64,000 nucleotides of DNA from Amoebidium appalachense (taxonomy: Eukaryota > Ichthyosporea). The stretch's first letter is position 1. Each line of letters opens with the position of its first letter. The stretch covers positions 1,364,001-1,428,000 of the forward strand of contig CAVNZM010000005.1 in assembly GCA_963693365.1 (NCBI GenBank), read 5' to 3'. This document shows, piece by piece, positions 36,173-47,237 of the stretch. The notes beneath the pieces were generated by a model. That model had not been told where the DNA came from. It saw nothing but the letters and a program-made list of their open reading frames with translations, and searched no databases. The translations under genes were made by a program, and so were the position numbers.

Positions 36173-37960
36173 TTACAGAGACATTTCCAACACAGACACC
36201 GCACACGCTACAACCAAGATAAAAAAGGTGCTGCACCCAGGGCTGACAACAAACCCGTTGCTCTCAAAAGCATCCAATCCGATAAGAACTTCTGCAGTCG
36301 GCACATGGTCACCGTCTTGTGTGGGTCTCTGCATGTCTGTGTTGGGATTCGCCACAACCGTTGGATTCGAAGGGGCGATTTTTGTTGTTCCCTTGATGTT
36401 GTTGGCTACATCAATGGTGGTGATACTAGAAGAGGGGATGCTGGTGGGAGAGGAGAATCTTTCGGCTGTCGGTGCTGCAATCCTTTTGTCTGTTGTAGGC
36501 ATGGCTGGTGTGGATGGCTGATCCGGAGCAACTGTAGAAATTACAGGGGAGTGAGTTTGAGTGCGATTGTTCAATGATACGGATTTCGTTGTTGCTGGTA
36601 GGTCAGTGGTGCTGGTTTGCATGTTAATTGTGGTGGTGGGCGGGGTGCATGTAGGCTTGACAGTTTTTGTGATTGTGGATTTGCTCGTCACGGTGACCAA
36701 CCGGGTATAGTATACGGTTGTAGTGACCGTTGTGGGTGCGGCGCTTTTGGGGTTGGTGGATTTTGGAATGGAAGTGTTGGTGCGTACTGGCTTCGTGTGT
36801 TTTGTGAAGGCAGCCACAGAGATGGCAGTAGTGGTGGTGGTGGTTGTAGTGGTGGGTGTGGTGGTTGTGGTGGCAGTGGTGGCGGTGGTGGCAGTGCCTG
36901 GTGTGCTGACAGTGGTGGTGTAATAGGATGTACTAAACGGCCGTGTCGTGGTTTTTGGAGTTTCCAGTGAGCTGGTACTACTAGTTGCATGAAACGGTGG
37001 CGTAGCGTGCTTTGATCGGGTAGTGGTGGTGGTTTTCTTACGTGTAGTGGCTGGGGCGATGGTTGTTGAGGTGGTGATGGTGGTCGTGGTGGTGGTCGGT
37101 ACAGGAATTTCGGTAGTGGTTGTGCTTGGGGTGGTTGTAGTAATGATGACCGAAGGGATCGAATCGTTTTCCGTTTTCTCTGTGGTGGTTGTGATCGTTA
37201 TTGCATGAATCACTACCGTTGCTTGTTTTTCGGTGCCGATTGCTGGCTTGTTACCGGGCAGTTTAGGTGTTGTGGTGGTGCTTGTGGTTGTGATTGGGAT
37301 TGTGGTTGTGATCGTGGTCGTGTCTGTAGCTGTGGTTGTTGTGGTTGTGTGTAACATTGTGGTTGTGGTTGGTGTGGTGGTTGTCGTTGTGGTTGTGGTT
37401 GTAGTTGGGGTTGTGGTTAATGTTGTTTGCTTACTTTTAGTAGTAGTAGCTGCAGTAGTGGTGGTGGTAATGATGTCCGGTGTTGGGATGACTTGATTGT
37501 TTGCTGGCTTGGCAGGGGCCCGAGGAACATCAGTTTCCTTTACCGTTGGCTGCTTTGGTGTCGATTTTCCATCACAGGTGACAAACGAAAACGTGATTCC
37601 ATCGACAATGCCCGCGTCCGTGCTGCCCATGAGCTCAACAAACACGGGTTCAGAAACATCCAAATGCGTATTCGCACATTCAGGGCAGCGGTCCTGTATC
37701 GGGGCCGTAACCGACTTGCCGTTGTATGTGATCTTCACACATGTTCCTGAGCATACAGGGTCGAGATTGTAATTTCCTGCGGTCCACCATGCCGCACCGA
37801 CCGCAACCAAAAGCTCGTTTTTGGCGTCCAGAGTGTCTCCGCATGCACCGTAACCGGAAAGGTTGTAGTAAGTCATCTTGCCGGTGTATTCTTGCGTAGG
37901 GGCTGCATTATTGGCACAGGCAAAGAGAGCCAGAGAGAGGGGAACGGAGGAAAGTCTCAT
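36173..37960 (-). CDS. Secreted double-psi beta-barrel protein on a Thr-rich stalk
   Basis: A single-exon frame of 595 residues. Residues 1-20 form a signal peptide. Residues about 24-130 form an RlpA-like/barwin double-psi beta-barrel: GKMTYYNLSGYGACGD (27-42), six cysteines (C40, C70, C74, C92, C95, C129), IQDRCPEC (88-95, D90) and the HLDVSEPVF segment (99-107). Such domains occur in fungal and plant cell-wall-associated proteins, some of which bind or loosen polysaccharide. About 350 residues of Thr/Ser/Pro-rich repeats follow, a likely heavily O-glycosylated stalk. A short hydrophobic C-terminus (about 577-595) suits a GPI signal or membrane anchor. The protein is therefore probably displayed at the cell surface or wall. 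Lack of introns sets it apart from its neighbours. Exact activity cannot be read from sequence. Confidence 0.88.
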   Translation of the reverse strand: MRLSSVPLSLALFACANNAAPTQEYTGKMTYYNLSGYGACGDTLDAKNELLVAVGAAWWTAGNYNLDPVCSGTCVKITYNGKSVTAPIQDRCPECANTHLDVSEPVFVELMGSTDAGIVDGITFSFVTCDGKSTPKQPTVKETDVPRAPAKPANNQVIPTPDIITTTTTAATTTKSKQTTLTTTPTTTTTTTTTTTPTTTTMLHTTTTTTATDTTTITTTIPITTTSTTTTPKLPGNKPAIGTEKQATVVIHAITITTTTEKTENDSIPSVIITTTTPSTTTTEIPVPTTTTTTITTSTTIAPATTRKKTTTTTRSKHATPPFHATSSTSSLETPKTTTRPFSTSYYTTTVSTPGTATTATTATTTTTPTTTTTTTTTAISVAAFTKHTKPVRTNTSIPKSTNPKSAAPTTVTTTVYYTRLVTVTSKSTITKTVKPTCTPPTTTINMQTSTTDLPATTKSVSLNNRTQTHSPVISTVAPDQPSTPAMPTTDKRIAAPTAERFSSPTSIPSSSITTIDVANNIKGTTKIAPSNPTVVANPNTDMQRPTQDGDHVPTAEVLIGLDAFESNGFVVSPGCSTFFILVVACAVSVLEMSL

Positions 37961-38315
37961 GGTGGCTGACTCCTTTGAAGGTTGAGGTTGACTATTAGAT
38001 AAAGGCGCGATTAAGTAAGTGAGTATTCAAGCAACTCGAATACAATTATTAATACTCTCGGAAAGTCTACACACAGAGCAGACTGAAATCGCCGAGAAAC
38101 ATTAGAATTTTGAGGTTAGGTTGAAACAAGCAGTGCCGACACACCAAGGTTTTGCTTACAAAAGAATGTGAAGATACCTTCTTTTATACTTTTTTGTTCC
38201 AGTTTTGGCCTGCACAAAGATGTGAAGCCACGTGCTTCTGTGACAGCTGCGCAAGTGTGTTTCTTTCCCAGGAGCAGCTAGAGCAGGTTATATATGTTCT
38301 GAGAAGGATACCCAG

Positions 38316-38474
38316 CCAATAGCAGGGGATCTTTGTCAAACATTCATTGGTTAGCGATGGCCAATGAAAAAGACCATCTATTTATCTATCTGCCTATTGG
38401 TTCATCTGAATCTATGCTAGAAGACAATGCTATTGGTGAATCTTTAGTCTTGCGGATTTACCGAGATTGATTGG
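38316..38474 (-). promoter_or_regulatory. Cluster of six CCAAT boxes
   Basis: CCAAT or its complement occurs at 38316-38320, 38346-38350, 38361-38365, 38396-38400, 38432-38436 and 38470-38474, 350-510 bp upstream of the beta-barrel gene. Such boxes are bound by NF-Y/Hap factors in animals and fungi. A TATATA-like stretch lies near 38290. Confidence 0.45.
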
Positions 38475-39340
38475 ACAATGCGTAGATCACGGGTAGCCAA
38501 AGACAAGGGTAGATCTACATCTGTAGTTTTGGTGACAGTATTTACATCGATTTTGCCCTTCCAGAATTAAAAAAAAATGTCTATCCACGCTTATCCCTTG
38601 TTTCTACACAAACTACCTCAACTGTAATATTGTCACATAATCTTTGAGAATGTGAGCTTTGAAAGTGAATTCTCCAAAAATCCAATAATTCCAATTCCCA
38701 TAATCCGGAATTCCTGATTGGTCGGTGTGTGTCGCCATTCTCATTGGATCCCAGGAATCTTGACTCAAGTCAAGATCAAAAGTTTTGATTCAAAAACACC
38801 ACTGACAGTAGAGTCGACCGTGACATTGACCGAGGAAGGGGAGGGAAAGGCGCGCAAGAAAAGAATTTGGAAAGGGGGAAAGAAACTGCTAAAAAGCTAA
38901 ATTGCTATTTTAACTAAGGGGAAGAAAGCGCTTGCTAATTAGCACTGTATTCATGAGCCTCTGCCCATGCTCACAACGCCTCCTCCAACTTTCCGCTACA
39001 CAAGTGTGTGCACGCTGCTTTTTGCTCGCCCTGGCCGGGAAACAAGAGATGATTGGTTTGGAGCTTTTGATTTTGAAGGGCCACGTGATGGCTCAGGGTT
39101 GCCCGGGCAACAGGGCACCAGGGCAACCAATGGCTGAGCGTTCGAAGCGTTGTGTTGTCGGCAGGACCTACCCACTGGCAGCCAGACGACTGCACGTGTG
39201 CTGTTTATCTTCACAGAGTTTGAAGATGTTGTCTAAGGAATTCAAGTCTGTGACTATACAAGTCATCAATATGTACATGTGTTCATTTGTTGTACGTGTA
39301 CACATATTGTTGACCCACCAAAAAAATATTAATGGGGGTG

Positions 39341-39403
<63 letters not shown>

Positions 39404-39891
39404 AAAAAAAAAAAAAAGAAAAAGTCTAGTTCCTGTTTCGAAAAAAGTCACCAGATAACGGTGTCTACAGCGCAGTCTGTATTGCGAAGCCGTTGTGCAG
39501 TATGGACCAGCACGCATGCGGGCGCCGGGTGTTACACCTACACACGCCAAATCTTCTCATAATCATGAGCACGTGGGATCGGATACAGTACGTAATATTA
39601 ATGATGTTCAAGCTTGGCATGTGATTGTCGATAAACATTTGAGGACACGAACATGTGTCGTCGTTGTGTGATCATGCAAGGTTTGATCATCGCGTCAGTA
39701 ATTTTGATACCGGAATCAAACTTGGAACAACGAGTTAAGAGAATAATGGGTTAAAGAACGGAGGAAGCCGCGACACCCATGGGTCGCCCATGTAAGTGTG
39801 TGGATGTGTGTGTATGTAACTGTTTGTCCGTGGGTGGGTGGGTTGCTTGGCGTAGGTGTTTGACAGTGTTTGAAGGGGTGGGGTGGTGTGT

Positions 39892-39922
<31 letters not shown>

Positions 39923-40220
39923 GGGGGGGGGAGGAAAGGGGCTGGCGGAAGGAGGGGGGGGGGGGGGGGGGGGGGGGGGCATTACTCGGATTTTGAGGGA
40001 TATCGGGATTCAAACTCATACCATGTACCGTTTTTCAAGGCTTGTGTCCCCTCTCCTCTCCCCACCATCACCACGTGCACCATCACCACCTCCACCTCCA
40101 CCCCCACCGGCCCCATCCCCACCAACCTCAAACCCGGGCCACAACCAAAGCCCGGAACTCCCGAAGACAAGCCTCCTTTTTTAGCAACTGAGTAATGAGG
40201 GCGTGTGTGTGTGTGTGGGG

Positions 40221-40264
<44 letters not shown>

Positions 40265-40330
40265 CTTCGAAGAATATGGCATAAGGGATTTTTCAATTGG
40301 AAATGGGTGGGGGGGGGGGGGGGGGGGGGG
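38475..40330. other. Intergenic with C51/A24 junction and G-runs
   Basis: No convincing gene. A 51-C run (39343-39393) passes directly into 24 A (39394-39417). G-runs lie at 39907-39930, 39955-39979 and 40223-40264. A frame at 38932-39429 ends inside the C/A homopolymers and is not supported. Confidence 0.55.
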
Positions 40331-40830
40331 GAGTAGTAAATATCGACATCCCCCCTGGTGGTATCCCCCTCCCTCACCCCCCCTCATCGGGGGGAGGGGG
40401 GAGGGGGGAGAACCCACCTCTCCCGGGGGGTGGGTGGGTCCCCCCTCCCCCCCCCCCCCCCCTCCCCAAGGTGGCCGCTTGGGTGGGTGGGTCCCTCCCC
40501 CCCCCGAGGGGGGGGGGGGGGGGGGAGACCCACCTGGCCGAGTGGGGTGGTGGGTCCCCCCCCCCCCCCCCCCCCCACACCCCCATCACCCCACCCACCC
40601 ACCCACCCACCCACCCACACATACACACACATATATGCGCATGATCATGGCATGAAAGAGTCTCTTTTCCACCCACCAAAGACAGTATTCACTATTACTC
40701 TTTTTTTTTTTTAATCAGTTGGAGCAATTGCCTCCGTTTTGGCCACTGATACATATCCCTCTACAGAGGCTCCCCCCCCTCCCCCCCCCCTACACACACA
40801 CAAACACACTCACGAGCACACACACACGCA

Positions 40831-40868
<38 letters not shown>

Positions 40869-41124
40869 CGTACGCGCGCCCATACACACTCATACAAGGG
40901 GGGGGAGAGTAGTAAATATCGACGTCCCCCCTGGTGGTACCCCCCTCCCCCACCCCCCACTCATCGGGGGGAGGGGGGGGGGGGGGGGGGAACCCGCCTC
41001 CCCCGGGGGGTGGGTGGGTCCCTCCCCCTCCCCCTCCCCAACATAGCCGCTGGGGTAGATGGGTCCCTCCCCCCCGGGGGGGGGGGGGGTGGGGGACCCA
41101 CCTGGCCGAGTGGGGTGGTGGGTC

Positions 41125-41155
<31 letters not shown>

Positions 41156-41397
41156 TCCCCCCACCCACCCACCCACCCACCGACACACACATACACACAC
41201 CTATATGCGCGTGATCATGGCATGAAAGAGTCTCTTTTCCACCCACCAAAGACAGTATTCACTATTACTTTTATTTTATTTTATATCAGTTGGAGCAATT
41301 GCCTCCGTTTTGGCCACTGATACATATCCCTCTCCAGAGGCCCCCCCCCCCCCCCCCCCCACACACACACAAACACACTCACGGGCACACACACGCA

Positions 41398-41434
<37 letters not shown>

Positions 41435-41474
41435 CACACACACAGCGCACGCGCGCCCATACACACTCATACAC
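40331..41474 (+). repeat. Tandem duplication of a 576-bp GC-rich element (copies 2 and 3)
   Basis: Two head-to-tail units start at 40331 and 40907 with GAGTAGTAAATATCGAC. Both contain GTGGGTGGGTC and GACCCACCTGGCC blocks, the sequence GCATGATCATGGCATGAAAG or a close variant, TTGGAGCAATTGCCTCC and a CA tract. Differences are few and mostly in homopolymer length. Confidence 0.9.
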
Positions 41475-41742
41475 ACGCGCGCGCACCCCCGTGCACGCAC
41501 ACACACACACACACGCACACCGTGGCACAGTGTCACACAGTGTCACACATACGCGCGCGCGCAGCGTCCCCTTGCCATGGCATGCACGCACACGCGCACG
41601 TGCGCATCCCCATACACGCGCACACGAGCGCGCACGCGCGCCTGTACATGCACACATACTGACCAATACACACATACACACATACACACACACACACACA
41701 CATACGCACGCACGTGCACAAACACGCACACACGCACACAGT

Positions 41743-41781
<39 letters not shown>

Positions 41782-42180
41782 TTTTTTATTATTTTTTTTT
41801 ATTTTATCCCGTTTCACTCCCGGCGGGGCACTGCCTCAGGGAGCTTACCGTCTTCCACCTAGAGACACAGATCGTACTGTATAGCACACTCGTAAGTCAG
41901 GATTCTTATTGACCCCAACTGGCACTGTTTTTACTTACGCCTTTATCTCACGGTTCTAGCCGCAGCAACGCTAGTGGGAAACTCACTTTAACAACACAAG
42001 CCGGGAGCGACCCGGGACACATACACAAACATATAGACTTGAAAGGGAAAACCCTATGCCCAGGACGCTGACCCGAATCGGGCATAGCATGATTTTCAGC
42101 TGATCAAGGAATCCTGTTAGTTAGCCTCAATGTTTACGTTTTGGCTTTGTATGTAAACCACTGCTGATTATAATACTATA
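41475..42180. other. CA-rich then unique stretch
   Basis: CA/CG-rich sequence to 41780, then about 400 bp of unique DNA with no coding signal. Confidence 0.5.
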
Positions 42181-42280
42181 TTGTCACATCATGGCCATTG
42201 GGATGGCAGCCTATGGGGTGGGTGGGTACCCCCCCCTACTCAGGTGGGTGGTGGCCCCCCCCTCCCCCTCTCCCTGCTGG

Positions 42281-42314
<34 letters not shown>

Positions 42315-42370
42315 CCACCTGTCCAAAGGGGGGGTGGGTCCCGCCCCCCCTAAAGTTTCTACTACCCCCC
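42181..42370 (-). repeat. GC-rich dispersed element, copy 4, partial
   Basis: It carries GGTGGGTGGGTACC, a GACCCACCTGTCC block and a C-run/G-run arrangement like copies 1-3. In reverse orientation it ends with a GTAGTAGAAAC stretch corresponding to the GTAGTAAATATC start of the unit. Confidence 0.5.
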
Positions 42371-42473
42371 TCCCCGTTTTAAAATCAAGAATCCCTAAGC
42401 CCTCGGGTAGTCCCATTGACAATGTTCATGTATATGCTCACAAGCACAGTACATTTTGCACAGTGGAAAACCA

Positions 42474-42506
<33 letters not shown>

Positions 42507-43094
42507 CCCCACCCCAAACACCGACCCACCACTTTCCACCACCATGCATCTCTACCCTCCGGCCAGAAACCCATAATGGCTCATGCAGATGCATGTCCCT
42601 CTGGGAAGATAACAGACTCAGCCACGGTGCAGCGGCTAGACCAATATTGTATGTATGTAATTGAAAAAGAGAGAGACAAGAGCGAAAAAGGGACAAAATC
42701 CTCTAACCGATCCTCTAAAGCTATTTGCAGTTGACGTTTCTCGGACCACAACCCAACAAATTGAAAAACGGCGTATTTGGCAAGGAACAGATAATCTGTT
42801 TATTTACCAGGGCTCTAATATATATATATATATGTGACGGCATACTTGCATCCCTAAGAACTCGTGCTAGCCGGGCGCACACGTGCATCCGGGTAACAAT
42901 AACCAAGGTTTTCTACATGGGTTTCGAGTCAATGAACGTCATACAATGATCACACAGGACTGTTTAGCAGTCTGAAAGCATGTACAAATCCGCACATGTA
43001 CAGAAAGGAATCCCATAGTAAACCGGTCAACACACATGAACGGATTTAACCCTACATGTATGTGTTCATTCACAAACTATAACGGTTCACACAT
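42371..43094. other. 3' flank of the HEAT-like gene
   Basis: A C-run at 42477-42504, otherwise unique sequence without a recognised gene. A minus-strand AATAAA lies near 42798. Confidence 0.45.
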
Positions 43095-43973
43095 CTACTC
43101 AGCAGCGGCATTTGCAGGAGTCCAAGCCAGTAGCATGCAGCAGTGTGTTTGCAGATATGGTTCGTACAGGGGCAGGTGGTCTCGCAGCTCAAGTTGTCGC
43201 ATGGTGTCTGCCAGCTGCATGGGTGTCATGAACCTGTGATTGCCCATTGCCTGCCTTTGCACACACAGTAATTGATGGCTCCCTCGAGAAAAAAGGGGTG
43301 TGGTATGGGTGTGTGTGTGGGGGGGGGGGGGGGGGGGGGGGGGAGGGGGGGGGGAGGGGGGGGGGGGGATGGTAGGGTGGGGTGGGGTGGGGTGGGGGGG
43401 GGAGGGGGGAGGGGGGAGGGAGAAAAGGGTGGCAGCTGGGTTGGGCATGCACCGTTCAAGGGGGGGGGGGGGGGGATGCAAGAAGGGTGAAAGAGGGGGA
43501 GAGGGGGGGGAGGGGGGGGGGGGGTTGGCAGCGGGAGAAATTTCACAAAAATAGCTTGGCTCAGACTGTGACTCAGGCCCTGTGCTCGCAGCCAATACAA
43601 GAAGCGGGGGTTTGGCAGAGCGGAATGAAATGAAAACAGCACTGTATGTGTTTACTAACCTTTTCAATGGGGGTTCGTTTGCCGTGGCCATGCTGGGACA
43701 TGGCCTCTTGCAGCAGACGGGTCACTGGATAGAGAGAGACAGAGAGAGTGTGTGTGTGTGTGTGTGTGGTGTGTGTGTATGCAGGTGCCAATACTAGATG
43801 CACAAGAAACACAGTTAATTCGTGCACATGACTGAGGGCTTCATGTCTGCAGTGCAGCACACAGTACTACCATCCTCCCAGACTCATGGATGTGTGTCTA
43901 CCTCACCAAACTTAATGCAATCACAAGAGCTCATTCCCATTTCAGTGCACCCACCGGGGGCACAGCAGGCCCT

Positions 43974-44008
<35 letters not shown>

Positions 44009-44523
44009 TCTCACTCCCCCCCGGCCCTCTCTCACTCCTCCCCCCCCCTCTTTTTTTTCCCCTCTCCCCCCCCCTTGCAACCGTTCCCAGTGGTTGTTTC
44101 CGGGAACAAGCACTTGTGCACAGTCATAGGATGCATCATCACCCAACACATGAACATGAGGCTCAGTAGTCCCTCTCCCTCCCCCCTTTCCCCCTCGCTC
44201 CTCCCCTCCCTCTCTCCCGCCTTCTGCATTGGCCGTATAAATAAAGGCATTTAAGAATCCAATTTAGAAAGCAGGTCGAAACCACGAGAAGAGTTGGTGA
44301 CAATCAGGGTGCTGGTTGCAACGTTCTCGTCCCGGGGGGGTGGGGGGAGGAAGCAACCTAAGGTAACATAAATACTCACATGAGCCACCAATTATAAGCA
44401 CCTGATACAAAAAATGGAACAGGACGGGGGGAAGGGGGGGGGGGATGGAGGAAAATTAAGGCAGAAGTTGATGTGAGAGCGTATATGTGAAACAGGGGGG
44501 TTGAGAAGAATAGGTGTGCCCGG

Positions 44524-44595
<72 letters not shown>

Positions 44596-44751
44596 GGGCA
44601 GGGCAGGGGGATGACGGCAGGAATAGGATTGGGGCTGGAGGAAACGAAAGGGAAAGAAATGGCCAGGAACGGTAGGTGCAACGTGCACGACATAGACATA
44701 GCCATGTTATGTGCACATCACAGGCAAAGGGTGAAGGGGAGGGGGTGGAGA

Positions 44752-44789
<38 letters not shown>

Positions 44790-45116
44790 GAAGGGGGTTC
44801 CACAGGGACGGAGAAAGATGCAAGAAGAGGGGGGAAAGAAAGTGGCAGAGAAAAGGCCTGCCTGTCTGGGTGTACGCGCGCGCGTGTGTGTGTGGGGGGT
44901 TGGAGGGGAGGGGGGGGGGAAGGGGGGGGGGGGGGAGGGGGGCATACGCAGTGTCTCACACTGACTGGAGGTGTCCTGGCCAGACAGGTTGATGCGCATG
45001 ATGGCCCTCAATGTGGCCCAGTCCGCAATCTGTTGCATGGGCACGGGTTGAGAAACATGCTCCATGCTAGCCCCCCCTTCCCCCTCTCCCAAACACACAC
45101 ACATGCACACACACGC

Positions 45117-45153
<37 letters not shown>

Positions 45154-45652
45154 ACACCTCCCCGGTGCCACCTACCATATATTTTTTTATAACGTGCACC
45201 TAGATAGAGTCCACCGGCATTGGGCTGGCACACAGGTGTGTGTATATGGTCCCCAAGGAGCACATGTAAGGGGAAAAGGTATAGGAAGGCTAAGAAAATT
45301 GGAGGAAAAATGTGGGTAGTAGCAGCATTGTGTGGGGAGGAGCGGGGATTTTAACAACTAGAACACACCAAAAAAATGAGAATGGCTACCCAGGCACGGC
45401 TGCGTCCTAGTGGATCGGCAGTCGTGTGAAGGAGTATAGGGGGGAAGGGGGAGAGGGGGGGTGTTGTGTGTGCGTATGTGTGGGAAGGGGGGGGGGAGAG
45501 GGCGGGGGCGGGGGGGGGAAGGCAAGCAAGCCTGGGACTATCCTCGGAGCCAGGGCGGGAGAAGATGCATATGTGTGTTTGCAGCCTTCGTGCCTGCATG
45601 TGAAATGAAGGACAGGGTTGTGGGCACCCGAAGAAGGGGGAGGGGCGGGTGT

Positions 45653-45683
<31 letters not shown>

Positions 45684-45837
45684 GGGGAGGGGGAGGGGGT
45701 GAGGGGTGATTGTTACGTCGGTCAAGGGAGTGCCGTTCATGTCGAGGTTAGCAAGCAGGTTGAGGGCAGCCACACGAGCACCCACGTGCACATCCTGGGC
45801 CTTGTGCACTACCACAGTGGCCAGCCGGTGCCAGTAG

Positions 45838-45893
<56 letters not shown>

Positions 45894-47206
45894 CGCGCGC
45901 ACGTTTATGTTTGCATATGTGAGCGTGAGTGAGTGAGTGTGTGTATGTTCCTATCCAATCCCGTCCCTCATATCATAACCCCCCACCCCCCACCCAGTCC
46001 GCCCCAACTCTACACCCCCTCCACCACCAACCCCATTTCATCCTCCCCAAGTAGTATTCATATCTTCCCAATCACCTGCCCTTCTCATCTTTCTCCTTAC
46101 CACCAACCCGTAGTACACATCAACGTTATTGTTCCCCCCCCCCCCCCCCCCCCTTCCTTCAACACCCATATTGCCCCCTTCCACCCACCCGTTCCTGATC
46201 TCCCCAACGCTCCCACCACCAACCCTCTTTGTCCTTTGTGCCCCCTTTTCAGGCAAAAATCTGAATTGTTTCTCCCGCCCCCCCCCCACCCCCCCCCCCA
46301 CCAATTCCATCCAATTCTACTGCCTGGGCATGTATGTGTTGCATAAAGCCGGTATGCTCCAATTATTCCACTTGTTGGTATGGTGTGTGCTATGCACAAC
46401 CAGTATATACGAAATGCTACATACACGTGGTATGATGGCGCTATCTCACTACCAACTGGGCACGTGCATACACCCGTAAACGGCAGTGCTTTAAGGGTAG
46501 CATTAAGGTGGATGTTCTACATACCTGCACACAGTGCTGCTGTCTGCACGTTATTGGTGTGTGCCGATGAGGGCAGCAGCAGGTCCATAGTCCTCATGCA
46601 CTCCAGACGCACTGGGTGCATGTGGCCCATAAGCATGTAGCGTGTGGGCAGCTAGATGCCTGTTAAGAGCTGGACAGAAAAAATATGCCCAAGCTTCCCA
46701 ATATCAAGCTAGCAATAGGATAACCTGAAACCCCCCCCCCCCCCCCCCCAAAAAAAAAAAAAAAAAAAAAAAGAAACCTACCTACAAAACTTGAAACTTC
46801 ACACCCATCCACCAACCAGCAAAAGCATCTACCTGCAAACCCATTCACCTACCCAACCACACCTACTAACCCACCCACCCATACCTACTGACCCACCCAC
46901 AAACCCACCAACACATCCTAATCCACCCACCCACACACCTACCACCCCACTCACCACACACCGCACACCAAAATTCACTCGCCTGCGCCTCACCAACCGA
47001 CTCACCCACTCATCTAACCACACCTACCAACCTACTTGCCCACCCACACCCACAAGCAGGAGACCACCTACCACGTGGGGATGGGTCATACTTTAGGGCC
47101 CTTGTAACGGCTTTGCACGTGCCGAGCATTCGGGTAGCCACTGTCAGTGGGGAGTGGGTTAAGGGCAAAAGAACACAAGTGGAGCACATGTGTTCCTCTC
47201 CCCCCC

Positions 47207-47237
<31 letters not shown>

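Noticed and set aside
36617-37496. Plus-strand Val-rich frames
   Set aside because: Antisense shadows of the Thr-codon repeats in the beta-barrel protein stalk.
38932-39429. 165-residue plus-strand frame
   Set aside because: It ends in Pro/Lys from the C51/A24 homopolymers, shows no recognisable domain and overlaps competing frames.
41940-42120. Possible tRNA or small structured RNA near CCCGAATCGGGC
   Set aside because: The short hairpin is real, but no box A/box B pair or cloverleaf could be made around it.
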